Shown here in pieces: positions 36,424 through 45,464 of a stretch of DNA of 64,000 nucleotides; positions within the stretch are counted from its first letter, which is position 1; each line of letters starts with the position of its first letter. The position numbers and the translations under genes are program-made. Source of the DNA: Rhodomicrobium sp. R_RK_3 (GTDB lineage: Bacteria; Pseudomonadota; Alphaproteobacteria; Rhizobiales; Rhodomicrobiaceae); assembly GCF_002198715.1 (NCBI RefSeq), contig NZ_MWLK01000026.1, forward strand, positions 62,001 to 126,000, in the 5' to 3' direction. The notes beneath the pieces were generated by a model. That model was not told the DNA's origin, ran no database searches, and saw nothing but the letters and a program-made list of their open reading frames with translations.

Positions 36424-37374
36424 ATGATCAGGTCGAACTTCGCATCCGCCGCAGCGATACTCGCCGCCGGTATTCTTAGCACCGCCTCCGCCTTCGCCGC
36501 CGATCCGGCGAGCTGCAAGGCCGTCCGCTTCGCCGATGTCGGCTGGACCGACATCACCGCGACGACCGCCGTCACCTCGGCGATCCTGGAAGGTCTCGGC
36601 TACGCGCCGAAGACCCAGGTGCTGTCGGTGCCGGTCACCTACGTATCGTTGAAGAACAAGGACATCGACATTTATCTCGGCAATTGGATGCCGACCCAGG
36701 CCGCCGACCGCAAGCCCTATGACGACGACAAATCCATCGAGGTGATCGGCCCCAATCTCGTCGGCGCCAAATACACCATGGCCGTGCCGACCTATCTTTA
36801 CGACGCGGGCCTGAAGACCTTCGAGGACATCGCCAAGTTCAAGGACAAGCTCGGCGGCAAGCTTTACGGCATCGAACCGGGCAATGATGGCAACCGGCTG
36901 ATCCTTGGCATGATCAACGAGGACAAGTTCGGCCTGAAAGGGTTCGAGCTGGTCGAGTCCAGCGAGCAGGGCATGCTGGCCCAGGTCGCGCGCTCGGCGC
37001 CGAAGAAGGAGCCGATCGTGTTCCTCGGCTGGGAGCCGCACCCGATGAACACCCGCTATTCGATCAAATATCTCTCCGGCGGCGATGATGTGTTCGGCCC
37101 CAATTACGGCGGGGCGGAAGTCTACACCAATATCCGCGCCGGCTGGGCCAAGGAATGCCCCAATGCCGGCAAGCTGATCGGCAATCTCAAATTCTCGCTG
37201 ACGGCGGAAAACACCGTCATGGACTACATCCTCAATGAGAGCATGGAGCCGGAAAAGGCCGCCACGAAATGGCTGAAGGCCAATCCGGACGCCTGGGCGC
37301 CCTGGCTGGAAGGCGTGACGACCATCGACGGCAAGCCGGGCCTCGCCGCCGTCAAGGCCGCGCTCAAGCTCTGA
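36424..37374 (+). CDS. choX: Choline ABC transporter substrate-binding protein
   Basis: 316 residues with a Sec signal peptide cleaved near SAFAA. It belongs to the OpuAC/ChoX family: CKAVRFADVGWTDITATTA after the signal, YLGNWMPTQ (an aromatic cage segment), GIEPGNDGNR and FLGWEPHPMN. It captures choline in the periplasm. GGGAG lies six to seven bases upstream. It is divergent from the bet operon and starts the cho operon; a stem-loop follows before choW. Confidence 0.95.
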   Translation: MIRSNFASAAAILAAGILSTASAFAADPASCKAVRFADVGWTDITATTAVTSAILEGLGYAPKTQVLSVPVTYVSLKNKDIDIYLGNWMPTQAADRKPYDDDKSIEVIGPNLVGAKYTMAVPTYLYDAGLKTFEDIAKFKDKLGGKLYGIEPGNDGNRLILGMINEDKFGLKGFELVESSEQGMLAQVARSAPKKEPIVFLGWEPHPMNTRYSIKYLSGGDDVFGPNYGGAEVYTNIRAGWAKECPNAGKLIGNLKFSLTAENTVMDYILNESMEPEKAATKWLKANPDAWAPWLEGVTTIDGKPGLAAVKAALKL

Positions 37375-37499
37375 CGCATCGCGAGCCCCGCGCCTCGGCC
37401 GCATGGCCCTGGCGCGGCGGCCGTTCTTGCCGCATCATTCGGGAAGGCTGGATGCGGGTCCGGCCTCTTGCGGTGAAGATCATGCTCAAACAATAAGTT

Positions 37500-37538
37500 A
37501 GAGCCCGGTCATGCGGCCGTCATGACCGATCCGGCTCT
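37500..37538 (+). promoter_or_regulatory. Stem-loop between choX and choW
   Basis: AGAGCCCGGTCATG pairs imperfectly with CATGACCGATCCGGCTCT around CGGCCGT (a small bulge). Such hairpins after binding-protein genes often stabilise the upstream mRNA or reduce read-through, giving more binding protein than permease. Inference from position. Confidence 0.5.
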
Positions 37539-37556
37539 AAGGGCGAGGTGGCGCGC

Positions 37557-38390
37557 ATGTATGACTGGCTTGTCGATCACAAGATACCGCTCGGCCGATG
37601 GATGAAGTCGCTGATCGACTTCCTCACCCAGAATGCGGCCGGTGTTTTCGATTTCATCTCCCTGGTGCTCGGCACGATCATCGACGGGCTGACCAATCTG
37701 CTGCTGGCCCTGCCGCCCATGCTGGCCATCGGCCTCGCGGCGGCGGGCACCTATCTCGTCCACCGCAGCATCGGCCTCACCGCGTTCGTGCTGCTGTCGC
37801 TGCTGTTCGTCGCCAACCTCGGCTATTGGGAGCCGATGGTGCAGACGCTATCGCTGGTGGCCTGCGCGACCATCGTCTGCGTCATCATCGGCGTGCCGCT
37901 CGGCATCGCCGCCGCGCACCGGCCCTGGCTCTACTCGGCGCTGCGCCCCATCCTCGACCTGATGCAGACCATCCCCACCTTCGTCTACCTGATCCCGACG
38001 CTGGTGCTGTTCGGCCTCGGCACCGTGCCCGGCCTGATCTCGACGGTGATCTTCGCGCTGCCAGCGCCGGTGCGCCTCACCCATCTCGGCGTCTCCTCCG
38101 TGCCGACGCCGCTGCGCGAGGCCGCGCTCGCCTTCGGCGCGACACCCTCGCAGCTCCTGTTCAAGGTCGAACTGCCCGCCGCCTTGCCCACCATCATGGC
38201 GGGCATCACCCAATGCATCATGCTGTCGCTGTCCATGGTGGTGATCGCCGCCCTTGTCGGCGCGGACGGCCTCGGCAAGCCGGTGGTGCGGGCGCTGAAC
38301 ACGGTGAATGTGGCGACCGGCTTCGAAGCGGGGGCGGCCATCGTCATCCTGGCGATCATTCTTGATCGCGTTTTCCGGCGGCCGGAATGA
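37557..38390 (+). CDS. choW: Choline ABC transporter permease
   Basis: 277 residues from ATG 37557 (GAGG eight bases upstream); a GTG three codons earlier is an alternative. Six or so membrane helices and the OpuAB/ProW-type EAA loop (LREAALAFGATPSQLLFKVELPAAL) identify a quaternary-amine transporter permease. Its stop overlaps the ATGA at 38387 at the beginning of the choV frame. Confidence 0.95.
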   Translation: MYDWLVDHKIPLGRWMKSLIDFLTQNAAGVFDFISLVLGTIIDGLTNLLLALPPMLAIGLAAAGTYLVHRSIGLTAFVLLSLLFVANLGYWEPMVQTLSLVACATIVCVIIGVPLGIAAAHRPWLYSALRPILDLMQTIPTFVYLIPTLVLFGLGTVPGLISTVIFALPAPVRLTHLGVSSVPTPLREAALAFGATPSQLLFKVELPAALPTIMAGITQCIMLSLSMVVIAALVGADGLGKPVVRALNTVNVATGFEAGAAIVILAIILDRVFRRPE

Positions 38391-38407
38391 GCGGGGGAGT
38401 GAGCGCC

Positions 38408-39592
38408 ATGAACGTCGTCGAATTCCGCAATGTCGACATCATCTTCGGCTCGAAGCGCGCGGCGGCGGTGGCGCTGCTCGATGCCGGGGCGGCCCGCGAG
38501 CGCATCCTCGCTGAAACCGGCTGCGTGCTCGGCGCGGCGGGCGTCAATCTGGCGGTGAAGCGCGGCGAGATCTGCGTGCTGATGGGCCTGTCCGGCTCCG
38601 GCAAATCGACCTTGCTGCGCGCCGTCAACCGCCTCAACGAGGTGACGCGCGGCGAAGTGCTGGTCTCGCATGACGGCAAGCAGGTCAACGTCGCCACCTG
38701 CTCCGACGCCATGCTGCGGGACGTGCGCTCACGCACGGTCTCGATGGTGTTCCAGCAATTCGGCCTGCTGCCGTGGCGCACCGTGCGCGAGAATGCCGGC
38801 TTCGGCCTCGAATTGCGCGGCATGAAGCTCGCCGAATACACCCGCATCGTCGACGAGAAGCTGGAGATGGTCGGGCTGTCGCGCTGGGCCGACAAATATG
38901 TGCATGAGCTGTCCGGCGGCATGCAGCAGCGCGTCGGCCTCGCCCGCGCCTTCGCGACGGACGCGGACATCCTCCTGATGGACGAGCCGTTTTCGGCGCT
39001 TGATCCCCTCATCCGCGACAAGCTGCAGGACGAATTGCTGGCGCTGCAGGAGCGCATTTCGAAAACCATCATCTTCGTCAGCCACGACCTCGACGAGGCC
39101 ATGAAGCTCGGCAACACGATCGCCATCATGGAAGGCGGGCGGATCGTGCAGGCGGGCACGGCCGAGGACATCCTGCTGCACCCAGCCGACGCCTACGTCA
39201 CCGATTTCGTCAAGCACGTCAATCCGCTCAACGTGCTGCGCGGCAATGCGGTGATGACCCCGGCGGCGGCGCTGCCGCGCGACGGCCTCAAGGTGCTGGC
39301 CGGCCCGGACGGGCGCGTCAGCATCACCGTCGACGAGGCCGGCTGCCCGACCGGGGTCGAGATCGACGGCCGGATCGGCATTATCGCGAATTCCGAGAAC
39401 GGCATTGTCCCCTGCGACGTGATCGTGGCGCCGGTCGATCTGAAGCTGCAGCAGGCCATCGCCCTGAAACAGCGCAGCGACCACCCGATCCTGCTGGTCG
39501 ACAAGCTCGGCCGCCTCGCTGGCCTCTGCGACAACGCCGAAATTTATCGCGGCCTCTTGCGCAACGACCTGACGCCGCGCCCAGGCGAGTGA
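38408..39592 (+). CDS. choV: Choline ABC transporter ATP-binding protein
   Basis: 394 residues from ATG 38408 with GGGGGA upstream; an ATG at 38387 coupled to choW (ATGA) is an alternative adding seven codons. ATPase motifs: Walker A GLSGSGKST, Q-loop FQQFGLLPWRT, signature LSGGMQQR, Walker B ILLMDEPFSALD and H-loop VSHDLDEA. The C-terminal 100 residues contain a CBS-like segment as in OpuAA/ProV. Together with choX and choW it forms the high-affinity choline importer. Confidence 0.95.
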   Translation: MNVVEFRNVDIIFGSKRAAAVALLDAGAARERILAETGCVLGAAGVNLAVKRGEICVLMGLSGSGKSTLLRAVNRLNEVTRGEVLVSHDGKQVNVATCSDAMLRDVRSRTVSMVFQQFGLLPWRTVRENAGFGLELRGMKLAEYTRIVDEKLEMVGLSRWADKYVHELSGGMQQRVGLARAFATDADILLMDEPFSALDPLIRDKLQDELLALQERISKTIIFVSHDLDEAMKLGNTIAIMEGGRIVQAGTAEDILLHPADAYVTDFVKHVNPLNVLRGNAVMTPAAALPRDGLKVLAGPDGRVSITVDEAGCPTGVEIDGRIGIIANSENGIVPCDVIVAPVDLKLQQAIALKQRSDHPILLVDKLGRLAGLCDNAEIYRGLLRNDLTPRPGE

Positions 39593-39717
39593 TCGGCCGC
39601 GACCGGACCGCAGCGGAGTACCTTCTCCCTATGGGAGCGGCGGGATTCACACATTTTGGCCCTGGTGGGCGAGGGCGGCCAAGGTCCTAGCCGGCAGAGC
39701 CATTAAAAGCCGCCACA

Positions 39718-40000
39718 TCAGCGGCTTGTCCACGTCGCTGCCGGATCGACTGCGCGCGCCTCGATCAGGCCGAGCCGCAGGCTGGCTGGGTCCTGTTTGG
39801 GCCGCCGTCCGGACGGTGAAGCTCCACCGTGCCGGCCTTGAGCGCGACTATTGCGGCCGGCGAAATTGATCTCGGTGGTGTCCTGCGCCGCGACGATGCT
39901 GCGGCCGCGCGCTGCCTCCGCCGCGCGGGCAAATGCGGCGCCAGCAGGCTGGCCGCGCGCTTGGGCGAACCGAGCAGCGGGTGCGTCGCCGACCTCGCCG
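39718..40000 (-). pseudogene. Remnant of an IS4-family transposase
   Basis: On the minus strand the frame contains SIVAAQDTTEINFAGRN, the first DDE aspartate region of IS4-type transposases. It runs straight into ALKAGTVELHRPDGG in one frame and KQDPASLRLGLIEARAVDP in another, which correspond to a later part of these transposases (the usual text is like LVEAREVDP). So there is an internal deletion of over one hundred codons plus a one-base frameshift. No terminal inverted repeats were found. The 412 bp between choV and lpxD otherwise hold nothing recognisable. Confidence 0.65.
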
Positions 40001-40004
40001 CCCA

Positions 40005-41129
40005 TCACGCCTTCGGGCGGCGCGATGCGCGCGATTTGGGCTTGCCGAGCTTCTTCAGCACGGCGACTTCCCGCGCCCATTCCTTGAAGGGCTTCGCCGG
40101 CGTCCCGCCCATGCGGGCCCCGGCGGGAACGTCGTCCTTGACATGGGCCATGCCCGCGATCTGCGCGCCCGTGCCGACCTTCACATGGCCGAGCACGCCG
40201 GAATGCGCGCCCATGACGACGAAGTCGCCCAGCTCCGACGAACCCGCGATGCCGCTTTGCGCCACGATCACGCAATGACGGCCGACCACCACATTATGCG
40301 CGATCTGCACCTGATTATCGATCTTGGTGCCCTCGCCGACGATGGTGTTGCCGAGGGAACCGCGATCGACGGTGGAATTGGCGCCGATCTCGACATCGTC
40401 GCCGATGATGACGCAGCCGATCTGCGGCACCTTCAGATGGCCGCGCGAACTCATGGCGAAGCCGAAACCGTCCTGGCCGATGCGGGCGCCGGCATGGATG
40501 ATGACGTTATTGCCGATCAGCGCATGGGTGACAGACGCGCCCGCGCCGATATAGCAATCCGCGCCGAGCACGGTGCGGTAGCCGATCACGGCGCCGGCGG
40601 CGATGATGCTGCCCGGTCCGATGACCGCCTCGCGCGCGACGATGGCGCCCGGCTCTACGACGACACCTTCGGCGATCTGCGCCGTCGGATGGATCAGGCC
40701 GCCATTGGCCTCGGCGCCGATGGCGGCGGCCTTGCTGCGCATAGCATCGGCATAGAACAGCGTCAGCGCGCGGGCGAAGGCCTGATAAGGCGCGGCGGTG
40801 GTCAGCGTGGCGGTCTCGCGCGGGGCGCGGGCGGCAAAGCCGCTGGCCAGGATACACGCGCGCGCGGTGGTGACGGCGAGTTGCCCGACATATTTGCGGT
40901 TCTCGAAGAAGGCCAGATGCCCAGGCCCGGCGTCGCGCAAGGGACGCACGTCCTCGATCATGGCGGTGCCTTGCGCCGCGTCGGTGAGCTGCGCGCCGAT
41001 GGCTTCTGCGATGACGGCCAGCGGGAACGGTCCCGCCCGCAGGAAGAAGCCGGGGTGGCTGGCGACCGCCGCCATAAGCGAGGGCGCCGGCGTGTCGCTG
41101 CGGGGCGGCATCGTTGCGGTGCGATTCAT
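40005..41129 (-). CDS. lpxD: UDP-3-O-(3-hydroxyacyl)glucosamine N-acyltransferase
   Basis: 374 residues, third step of lipid A synthesis in the cytoplasm. The N-terminal uridine-binding domain ([11 protein letters not shown]) is followed by a left-handed beta-helix of hexapeptide repeats (residues about 140-320) with the family signatures [23 protein letters not shown] and [12 protein letters not shown], which includes the catalytic histidine. A basic tail ends the protein. lpxD is normally beside bamA, fabZ and lpxA; here it is alone between an IS remnant and a YkgJ-type gene, so it may be a relocated or second copy. Confidence 0.95.
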   Translation of the reverse strand: MNRTATMPPRSDTPAPSLMAAVASHPGFFLRAGPFPLAVIAEAIGAQLTDAAQGTAMIEDVRPLRDAGPGHLAFFENRKYVGQLAVTTARACILASGFAARAPRETATLTTAAPYQAFARALTLFYADAMRSKAAAIGAEANGGLIHPTAQIAEGVVVEPGAIVAREAVIGPGSIIAAGAVIGYRTVLGADCYIGAGASVTHALIGNNVIIHAGARIGQDGFGFAMSSRGHLKVPQIGCVIIGDDVEIGANSTVDRGSLGNTIVGEGTKIDNQVQIAHNVVVGRHCVIVAQSGIAGSSELGDFVVMGAHSGVLGHVKVGTGAQIAGMAHVKDDVPAGARMGGTPAKPFKEWAREVAVLKKLGKPKSRASRRPKA

Positions 41130-41572
41130 CGGATGCCCATCGCGAGCTCAATGCGGCCCTGCCGCGAACAAGGCTGCACGGGCGCGAAGGTCACACAGGC
41201 CGAAGCGTAAAAGCGGTTCAGGCGGATCGTCCTTCCACGGAGCGCGTCAGGCAGTTGGGAAGTCGTTGCCGCGCGAGGCTCCCTACCAGCAGCGGCCCGT
41301 CGAAATCGCCCCGCCTGGCCCTGGATGTCCGGTGATGTTCGAAGACGATCAACGGGAAGACCGAAGCTGCGGAAGGACGAAAATCTCGTAATGTGCCCCT
41401 AGTCCTTCGCGGCTGTGACCCCGGCATCGAACCCCCAGCGAGGCAGCGCAAGAAATAACACGGCGTATTATAGAGCGAAAGGCAAAACGCAATTTGGATC
41501 ACGCCACCAAGCTGGAATAATCGCGGCAGCGCCAGCCCCGATTGCGAAGGATTTTCCAGCGTGGCGCGTAGC
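41130..41572. other. Intergenic region upstream of lpxD
   Basis: About 440 bp with no supported gene. On the minus strand a perfect -10 hexamer TATAAT (plus-strand 41467-41472) lies about 340 bp upstream of lpxD, but no good -35 is at the correct spacing (TTGCGT is 14 bp away). If used, the lpxD mRNA would have a long leader. Confidence 0.35.
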
Positions 41573-41911
41573 TTACCCGAATGTGGCGCCGTCGAGACCG
41601 TAGCGCGCCCGCGCCATGCGGCAGGCGTCGTCGCCCGGTTGGCAGGCGCGGCAGACGTCGGGGCGCAGGCCATAAATTCCGCAAGCGGTGGATTTGCCGA
41701 TCTCGCCCTGTAGGGCCACGCAGCGGTCGCCCTCGCAGCGCATGCCGGACAGGCTGGCATTGACGAAATCCGCAGGAATCAGATCGAGTTCGGCATCGGA
41801 TTCCAGCGTGAAGCGCGGCCATTCCTGCGAAAACGCACAGCAGGCGCCGCAGCTCTGGCAATCGAGCAGCTCGGTCGCGACCAGTCCGGCTGGGCTCCCT
41901 TGCTCAGACAT
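41573..41911 (-). CDS. YkgJ-type cysteine-cluster protein
   Basis: 112 residues from ATG 41911 (GAGG five bases upstream). The cysteine pattern CQSCGACC near residue 19-26, then CEGDRC and CGIYGLRPDVCRACQ, fits the YkgJ/Fe-S or zinc-binding CxxCxxCC family. The biochemical role is not established in the family. It is divergent from the transglutaminase-like gene at 42132. Confidence 0.88.
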   Translation of the reverse strand: MSEQGSPAGLVATELLDCQSCGACCAFSQEWPRFTLESDAELDLIPADFVNASLSGMRCEGDRCVALQGEIGKSTACGIYGLRPDVCRACQPGDDACRMARARYGLDGATFG

Positions 41912-42131
41912 CGCGCCTCGCGGCGGATGCAACACGCGGATAAGTGGCGGAGACGTCCGCGCCGCAATCTTCGCGCTCGCCAAATCGTGCCCCGCGTGAG
42001 ACAGTCTTTTCGAAACAAAAGCTCGCCTGACGGGTTGCATCGATGAACGGCGCGGATTTGCTTGGGCGCGGCCGGGACCTGTCGAAGCCAGTCATTTTGG
42101 CCACCCTCGCTCCACACAGATCGGAACCAAC

Positions 42132-42968
42132 GTGCGTATTCAAATCGGATGCGAGCTGACCTTCGAATTTCCGCAAGTCACGCCGCTGATCGCCATGCTC
42201 AACGTGCATTTCTCGCGCGTTTCGGATCTGGAGCGGCCGGACCATCTGACCACCTCGCCGCCGGTTCCGATCGAAGGCTACCGGGACTCGTTCGGCAATT
42301 GGTGCACGCGCCTTGTCGCGCCGGCGGGCCGTTTCACGCTCGGCACCGATACGATCATACGCGATCGCGGCATCCCCGACATCGTCAAGCTGGACGCCGT
42401 CCAGCACCAGGTGCAAGACCTGCCCGCCGAAACGCTGCAATTCCTGCTCGGCAGCCGCTATTGCGAGACCGATAAGCTGGCCGACGAAGCCTGGCGGCTG
42501 TTTAAGGACACCGCTCCCGGCTGGGCGCGCGTGCAGGCGGTTTGCGATTTCGTCCATAATCACATCACTTTCGGCTATGCCGAGGCCAGTCCGACGCGCA
42601 CGGCGGCGGACGCCTATCGCGAGCGCCGCGGCGTCTGCCGGGATTTCGCCCATCTCGCCGTCACCTTCTGCCGCTGCCTGAACATCCCGGCGCGCTATTG
42701 CACCGGCTATGTCAGCGACATCGGCCAGCCGCCGCCTTACGAGCCGATGGACTTCGCCGCCTGGATGCAAGTCTATCTCGGCGGCCAGTGGCATACGTTC
42801 GATCCGCGCAACAATGCGCCGCGCATCGGGCGCATCCTGATGGCCTTCGGCCGCGACGCCGCCGATGTCCCCCTGACGCATATTTTCGGCCCGAGCGTGC
42901 TGTCCGGCTTCCGCGTCTGGACCGACGAAGTGCCGGTGCAGGAAAATGCGGTGGCCGCTCAATCCTGA
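42132..42968 (+). CDS. Transglutaminase-like cysteine protease family protein
   Basis: 278 residues from a GTG. The N-terminal beta domain (LTFEFPQVTPLIAMLNVHFS) is typical of bacterial transglutaminase-like proteins, and the core has the catalytic triad Cys169 (GVCRDFAH), His221 (QWHTFD) and Asp224 (DPRNN). No signal peptide, so cytosolic. These proteins are usually peptidases or amidases rather than true cross-linkers. Confidence 0.88.
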   Translation: MRIQIGCELTFEFPQVTPLIAMLNVHFSRVSDLERPDHLTTSPPVPIEGYRDSFGNWCTRLVAPAGRFTLGTDTIIRDRGIPDIVKLDAVQHQVQDLPAETLQFLLGSRYCETDKLADEAWRLFKDTAPGWARVQAVCDFVHNHITFGYAEASPTRTAADAYRERRGVCRDFAHLAVTFCRCLNIPARYCTGYVSDIGQPPPYEPMDFAAWMQVYLGGQWHTFDPRNNAPRIGRILMAFGRDAADVPLTHIFGPSVLSGFRVWTDEVPVQENAVAAQS

Positions 42969-42990
42969 CGCCTGACGTTGCCGGACAGCG

Positions 42991-43018
42991 AAAAGCCGCC
43001 CCCAGGGGAGCGGCTTTC
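42991..43018. terminator. Bidirectional terminator
   Basis: Stem AAAGCCGC/GCGGCTTT with a C/G-rich loop lies between the convergent transglutaminase-like and cold-shock genes. On the minus strand it ends in TTTT, on the plus strand in TTTCGTT. Confidence 0.7.
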
Positions 43019-43057
43019 GTTCGGCGCTGCCCTCGGGCCGCGCTAAAAACTGAAGGC

Positions 43058-43267
43058 TTACGAAACCTGCAGCGTGCTGACGGCGATCTTGCCCGTGCGG
43101 GAATCGCGCTCGGTCTCGAAGCTGACTTTCTGGCCTTCGGCGAGGCCGCGAATGCCAGCGCGCTCGAGAGCGGTCGCATGCACGAACACATCATTGCCGC
43201 CGTCGTCGGGAGCGATGAAACCGAAGCCCTTTTGGCCGTTGTAGAACTTAACCGTACCGTTAGTCAT
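43058..43267 (-). CDS. Cold-shock domain protein (CspA family)
   Basis: 69 residues from ATG 43267. The single OB-fold has both RNA-binding motifs, KGFGFI and VFVHATAL, and the usual start TNGTVKFYN. Such proteins act as RNA chaperones. The gap upstream leaves room for the long structured 5' leader common in this family. It converges on a terminator shared with 42132-42968. Confidence 0.95.
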   Translation of the reverse strand: MTNGTVKFYNGQKGFGFIAPDDGGNDVFVHATALERAGIRGLAEGQKVSFETERDSRTGKIAVSTLQVS

Positions 43268-43777
43268 GATATTCAACCTTTTCACTGCGAGTGCAGATGA
43301 GCAGCCGACGCAAGGTGCGTAAGCGACCGCTCGCCATATCGAAGTTTGGATAGAGTCTGAACGTGCACCTAGCAGCGCCAAGGTGTAACGGACCAATCGT
43401 CTGGCCAAAGTCGAGACGGCAACCTAGTCCTTAACGACGCCTATGACAAGCCGAACCTCAGACAACCGCATTTCAGACATCGGCACAACCTCTCTTTACC
43501 CTGGGGACAAGCCGATTTCGCTGACAGTTATCATAGGGGTAAATTGCGTCCCGCTAAGGAACGCATGCTAATTCCATGGTGTTCCTGCGTCTGTCATGCG
43601 ACCATACTTATGTATTTTTACCGAGGCGCGGCGCCGAAATAGACCTGGGGATTCTCGGTCGATGCCGCGCCCACCGGATTTCTAGTCCCGAATGCCTTGA
43701 ACATTTTGCCGCCGGCACCGTTTTCTGCCGGCGCCGTTTGCGCAGGCGTCCGCCCTTGCCAAGACCCGAGGATCACC
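43268..43777. other. Divergent intergenic region, cold-shock gene leader
   Basis: 510 bp between the minus-strand cold-shock gene and a small plus-strand gene. It should hold both promoters and the long cold-shock 5' leader; I could not fix the promoter by eye. A GCCGGC...GCCGGC stem around ACCGTTTTCT lies at about 43710-43733, just before the plus-strand gene. No supported coding sequence. Confidence 0.4.
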
Positions 43778-43966
43778 ATGTCGGAACACAAGTTCAAGAT
43801 CGGCCAGTCGCTCAATTTCACCCCCCACCGGATGAGTTTTGGCGCCGGTCCCAGCAAGTGCAAGGTCGTGCGCTTGCTCTCCACCGACGCGGACGAGCCG
43901 AAATACCGCATCAAATGCCTCGCCGAGAGCTTCGAGCGTGTCGTGCAGGAAAGCGAACTGGGTTAA
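43778..43966 (+). CDS. Small conserved protein of unknown function (62 residues)
   Basis: Start at ATG 43778 with GAGG six bases upstream; the longer frame from 43697 lacks such a site. The sequence (HKFKIGQSLNFTPH, then KVVRLLSTDADEPKYRIKC and ESFERVVQESELG) resembles short proteins common in Hyphomicrobiales with a beta-barrel-like YRIK...FERVV core. The function is unknown. Confidence 0.8.
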   Translation: MSEHKFKIGQSLNFTPHRMSFGAGPSKCKVVRLLSTDADEPKYRIKCLAESFERVVQESELG

Positions 43967-44164
43967 AACTCCGCAAGCCGCTCCAGCCGCGGGGCGCCCT
44001 GCCTGGCCGCGCCTCTCCGCGCCCTTTTTGCCGTTGCCCGCAACCCTCAGCGATTTTTTTTCGGCGCCTTGTCGGGATGCGCTCTGCTGCTTCGTCCTTT
44101 GTCACACGCCGCTTCCTAAGCTGGCATTTAGCCCCGAGGAAGCCGCAGACGGAGGAGTTGGACA

Positions 44165-44938
44165 ATGGCCCCGAATGGCAGGACTGCCGCGAGACCGGCC
44201 CGCAGCATCGTCTCGCGCGAGGAATGGCTGACGGCCCGCAAGGCGCATCTCAAGAATGAAAAAGCCCTTACCCGCATGCGCGACATGGTCAGCGCCGAGC
44301 GGCGCGCTTTGCCCTGGGTGAAGGTCGAGAAGGACTATGTCTTCGACACCGCCGAGGGCAAACGGACGCTCGCCGAGCTTTTCGGCGCAAACAGCCAGCT
44401 CATCGTCCATCACTTCATGTGGCGCTGGGACCTGGATCAGGGCTGCGTGAGCTGCTCCCTGGCCGCCGATCACGCGGAAGGCGCCCTCGTCCATCTCCAA
44501 CATCACGATGTCAGCTATGTGCGCGTCTCGCGCGCTCCGCTCGCCAAGCTGGAAGCCTATAAGAAACGCCTCGGCTGGACGGCCGAATGGGTGTCGTCCT
44601 ATGGCAGCGACTTCAATTACGACTATCACGTCTCCTTCAGCAAGGACGACATGGCCTCCGGCAAGCTCTATTACAATTATCAGGAGATCCCAGAAGAATA
44701 CGGACTGGACGAACTGCCCGGATTCAGCGTGTTCTACAAGGACGAGTCCGGCGAGGTCTTTCACACCTATTCGAGCTATGCGCGCGGCAATGAGGAAGTT
44801 ATCGGCGCCTTCATCTATCTCGACATGACCCCGAAGGGAAGGAACGAGGACCGGATCATGGAATGGGTGAAGCGCAATGACGAGTATGAGGCGCAAGCTG
44901 GCGCGGATTCCTGCTGCCACACGGCCGCCACGGCATAG
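44165..44938 (+). CDS. DUF899 thioredoxin-like family protein
   Basis: 257 residues. The pattern SREEWLTARKAHLKNEKALTR, LIVHHFMWR, GCVSCSLAADH and SSYGSDFNYDYHVSF is characteristic of DUF899, a family with a thioredoxin-related fold. A CVSC pair replaces the usual CxxC position. The function is unknown. It precedes a VOC gene by 68 bp and could share its transcript. Confidence 0.88.
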   Translation: MAPNGRTAARPARSIVSREEWLTARKAHLKNEKALTRMRDMVSAERRALPWVKVEKDYVFDTAEGKRTLAELFGANSQLIVHHFMWRWDLDQGCVSCSLAADHAEGALVHLQHHDVSYVRVSRAPLAKLEAYKKRLGWTAEWVSSYGSDFNYDYHVSFSKDDMASGKLYYNYQEIPEEYGLDELPGFSVFYKDESGEVFHTYSSYARGNEEVIGAFIYLDMTPKGRNEDRIMEWVKRNDEYEAQAGADSCCHTAATA

Positions 44939-45006
44939 CTGAGCCGCAAAGACAATTTACACCCGCAAGACCAATCCAGAACGATATCAATCGCTAGGAG
45001 CAACCC

Positions 45007-45414
45007 ATGGCATCCAAGATCTTCGTCAATCTGCCGGTGAAGGACCTGAACAAGTCCGTCGCGTTCTTCACCAAGCTTGGCTACAGCTTCAACCAGCAAT
45101 TCACCGATGAAACCGCGACCTGCATGATCGTGTCGGAAGACATCTATGTGATGCTTCTCACGCATCCGAAATTCCAGAGTTTCACGCCGAAGCCGGTCGC
45201 TGATGCGACCAAGAGCACCGAAGTCCTGATCTGCCTGTCCTGCGAAAGCCGCGAGGCGGTCGGCGAAATGGTCGGGCGGGCGCTCGACGCGGGCGGGACC
45301 ACGTTTAGCGAGCCGCAAGATCACGGTTTCATGCTCCACCACAGCATTCAGGATCTGGACGGGCATATTTGGGAATTCATGCATATGGACCCGAGCTTCG
45401 TCGAGAAAGCCTGA
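45007..45414 (+). CDS. VOC (glyoxalase/bleomycin-resistance fold) protein
   Basis: 135 residues with AGGAG eight bases upstream. Start KIFVNLPVKDLNKSVAFFTKLGY and end DLDGHIWEFMHMD are typical of the VOC family close to lactoylglutathione-lyase-like proteins. A metal-dependent or binding role is possible; the substrate cannot be named. Confidence 0.88.
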   Translation: MASKIFVNLPVKDLNKSVAFFTKLGYSFNQQFTDETATCMIVSEDIYVMLLTHPKFQSFTPKPVADATKSTEVLICLSCESREAVGEMVGRALDAGGTTFSEPQDHGFMLHHSIQDLDGHIWEFMHMDPSFVEKA

Positions 45415-45464
45415 TCGCGCGCTTCGGCGGGCAATGATGTCTATGGCAAACAAAGGAAGATGAC

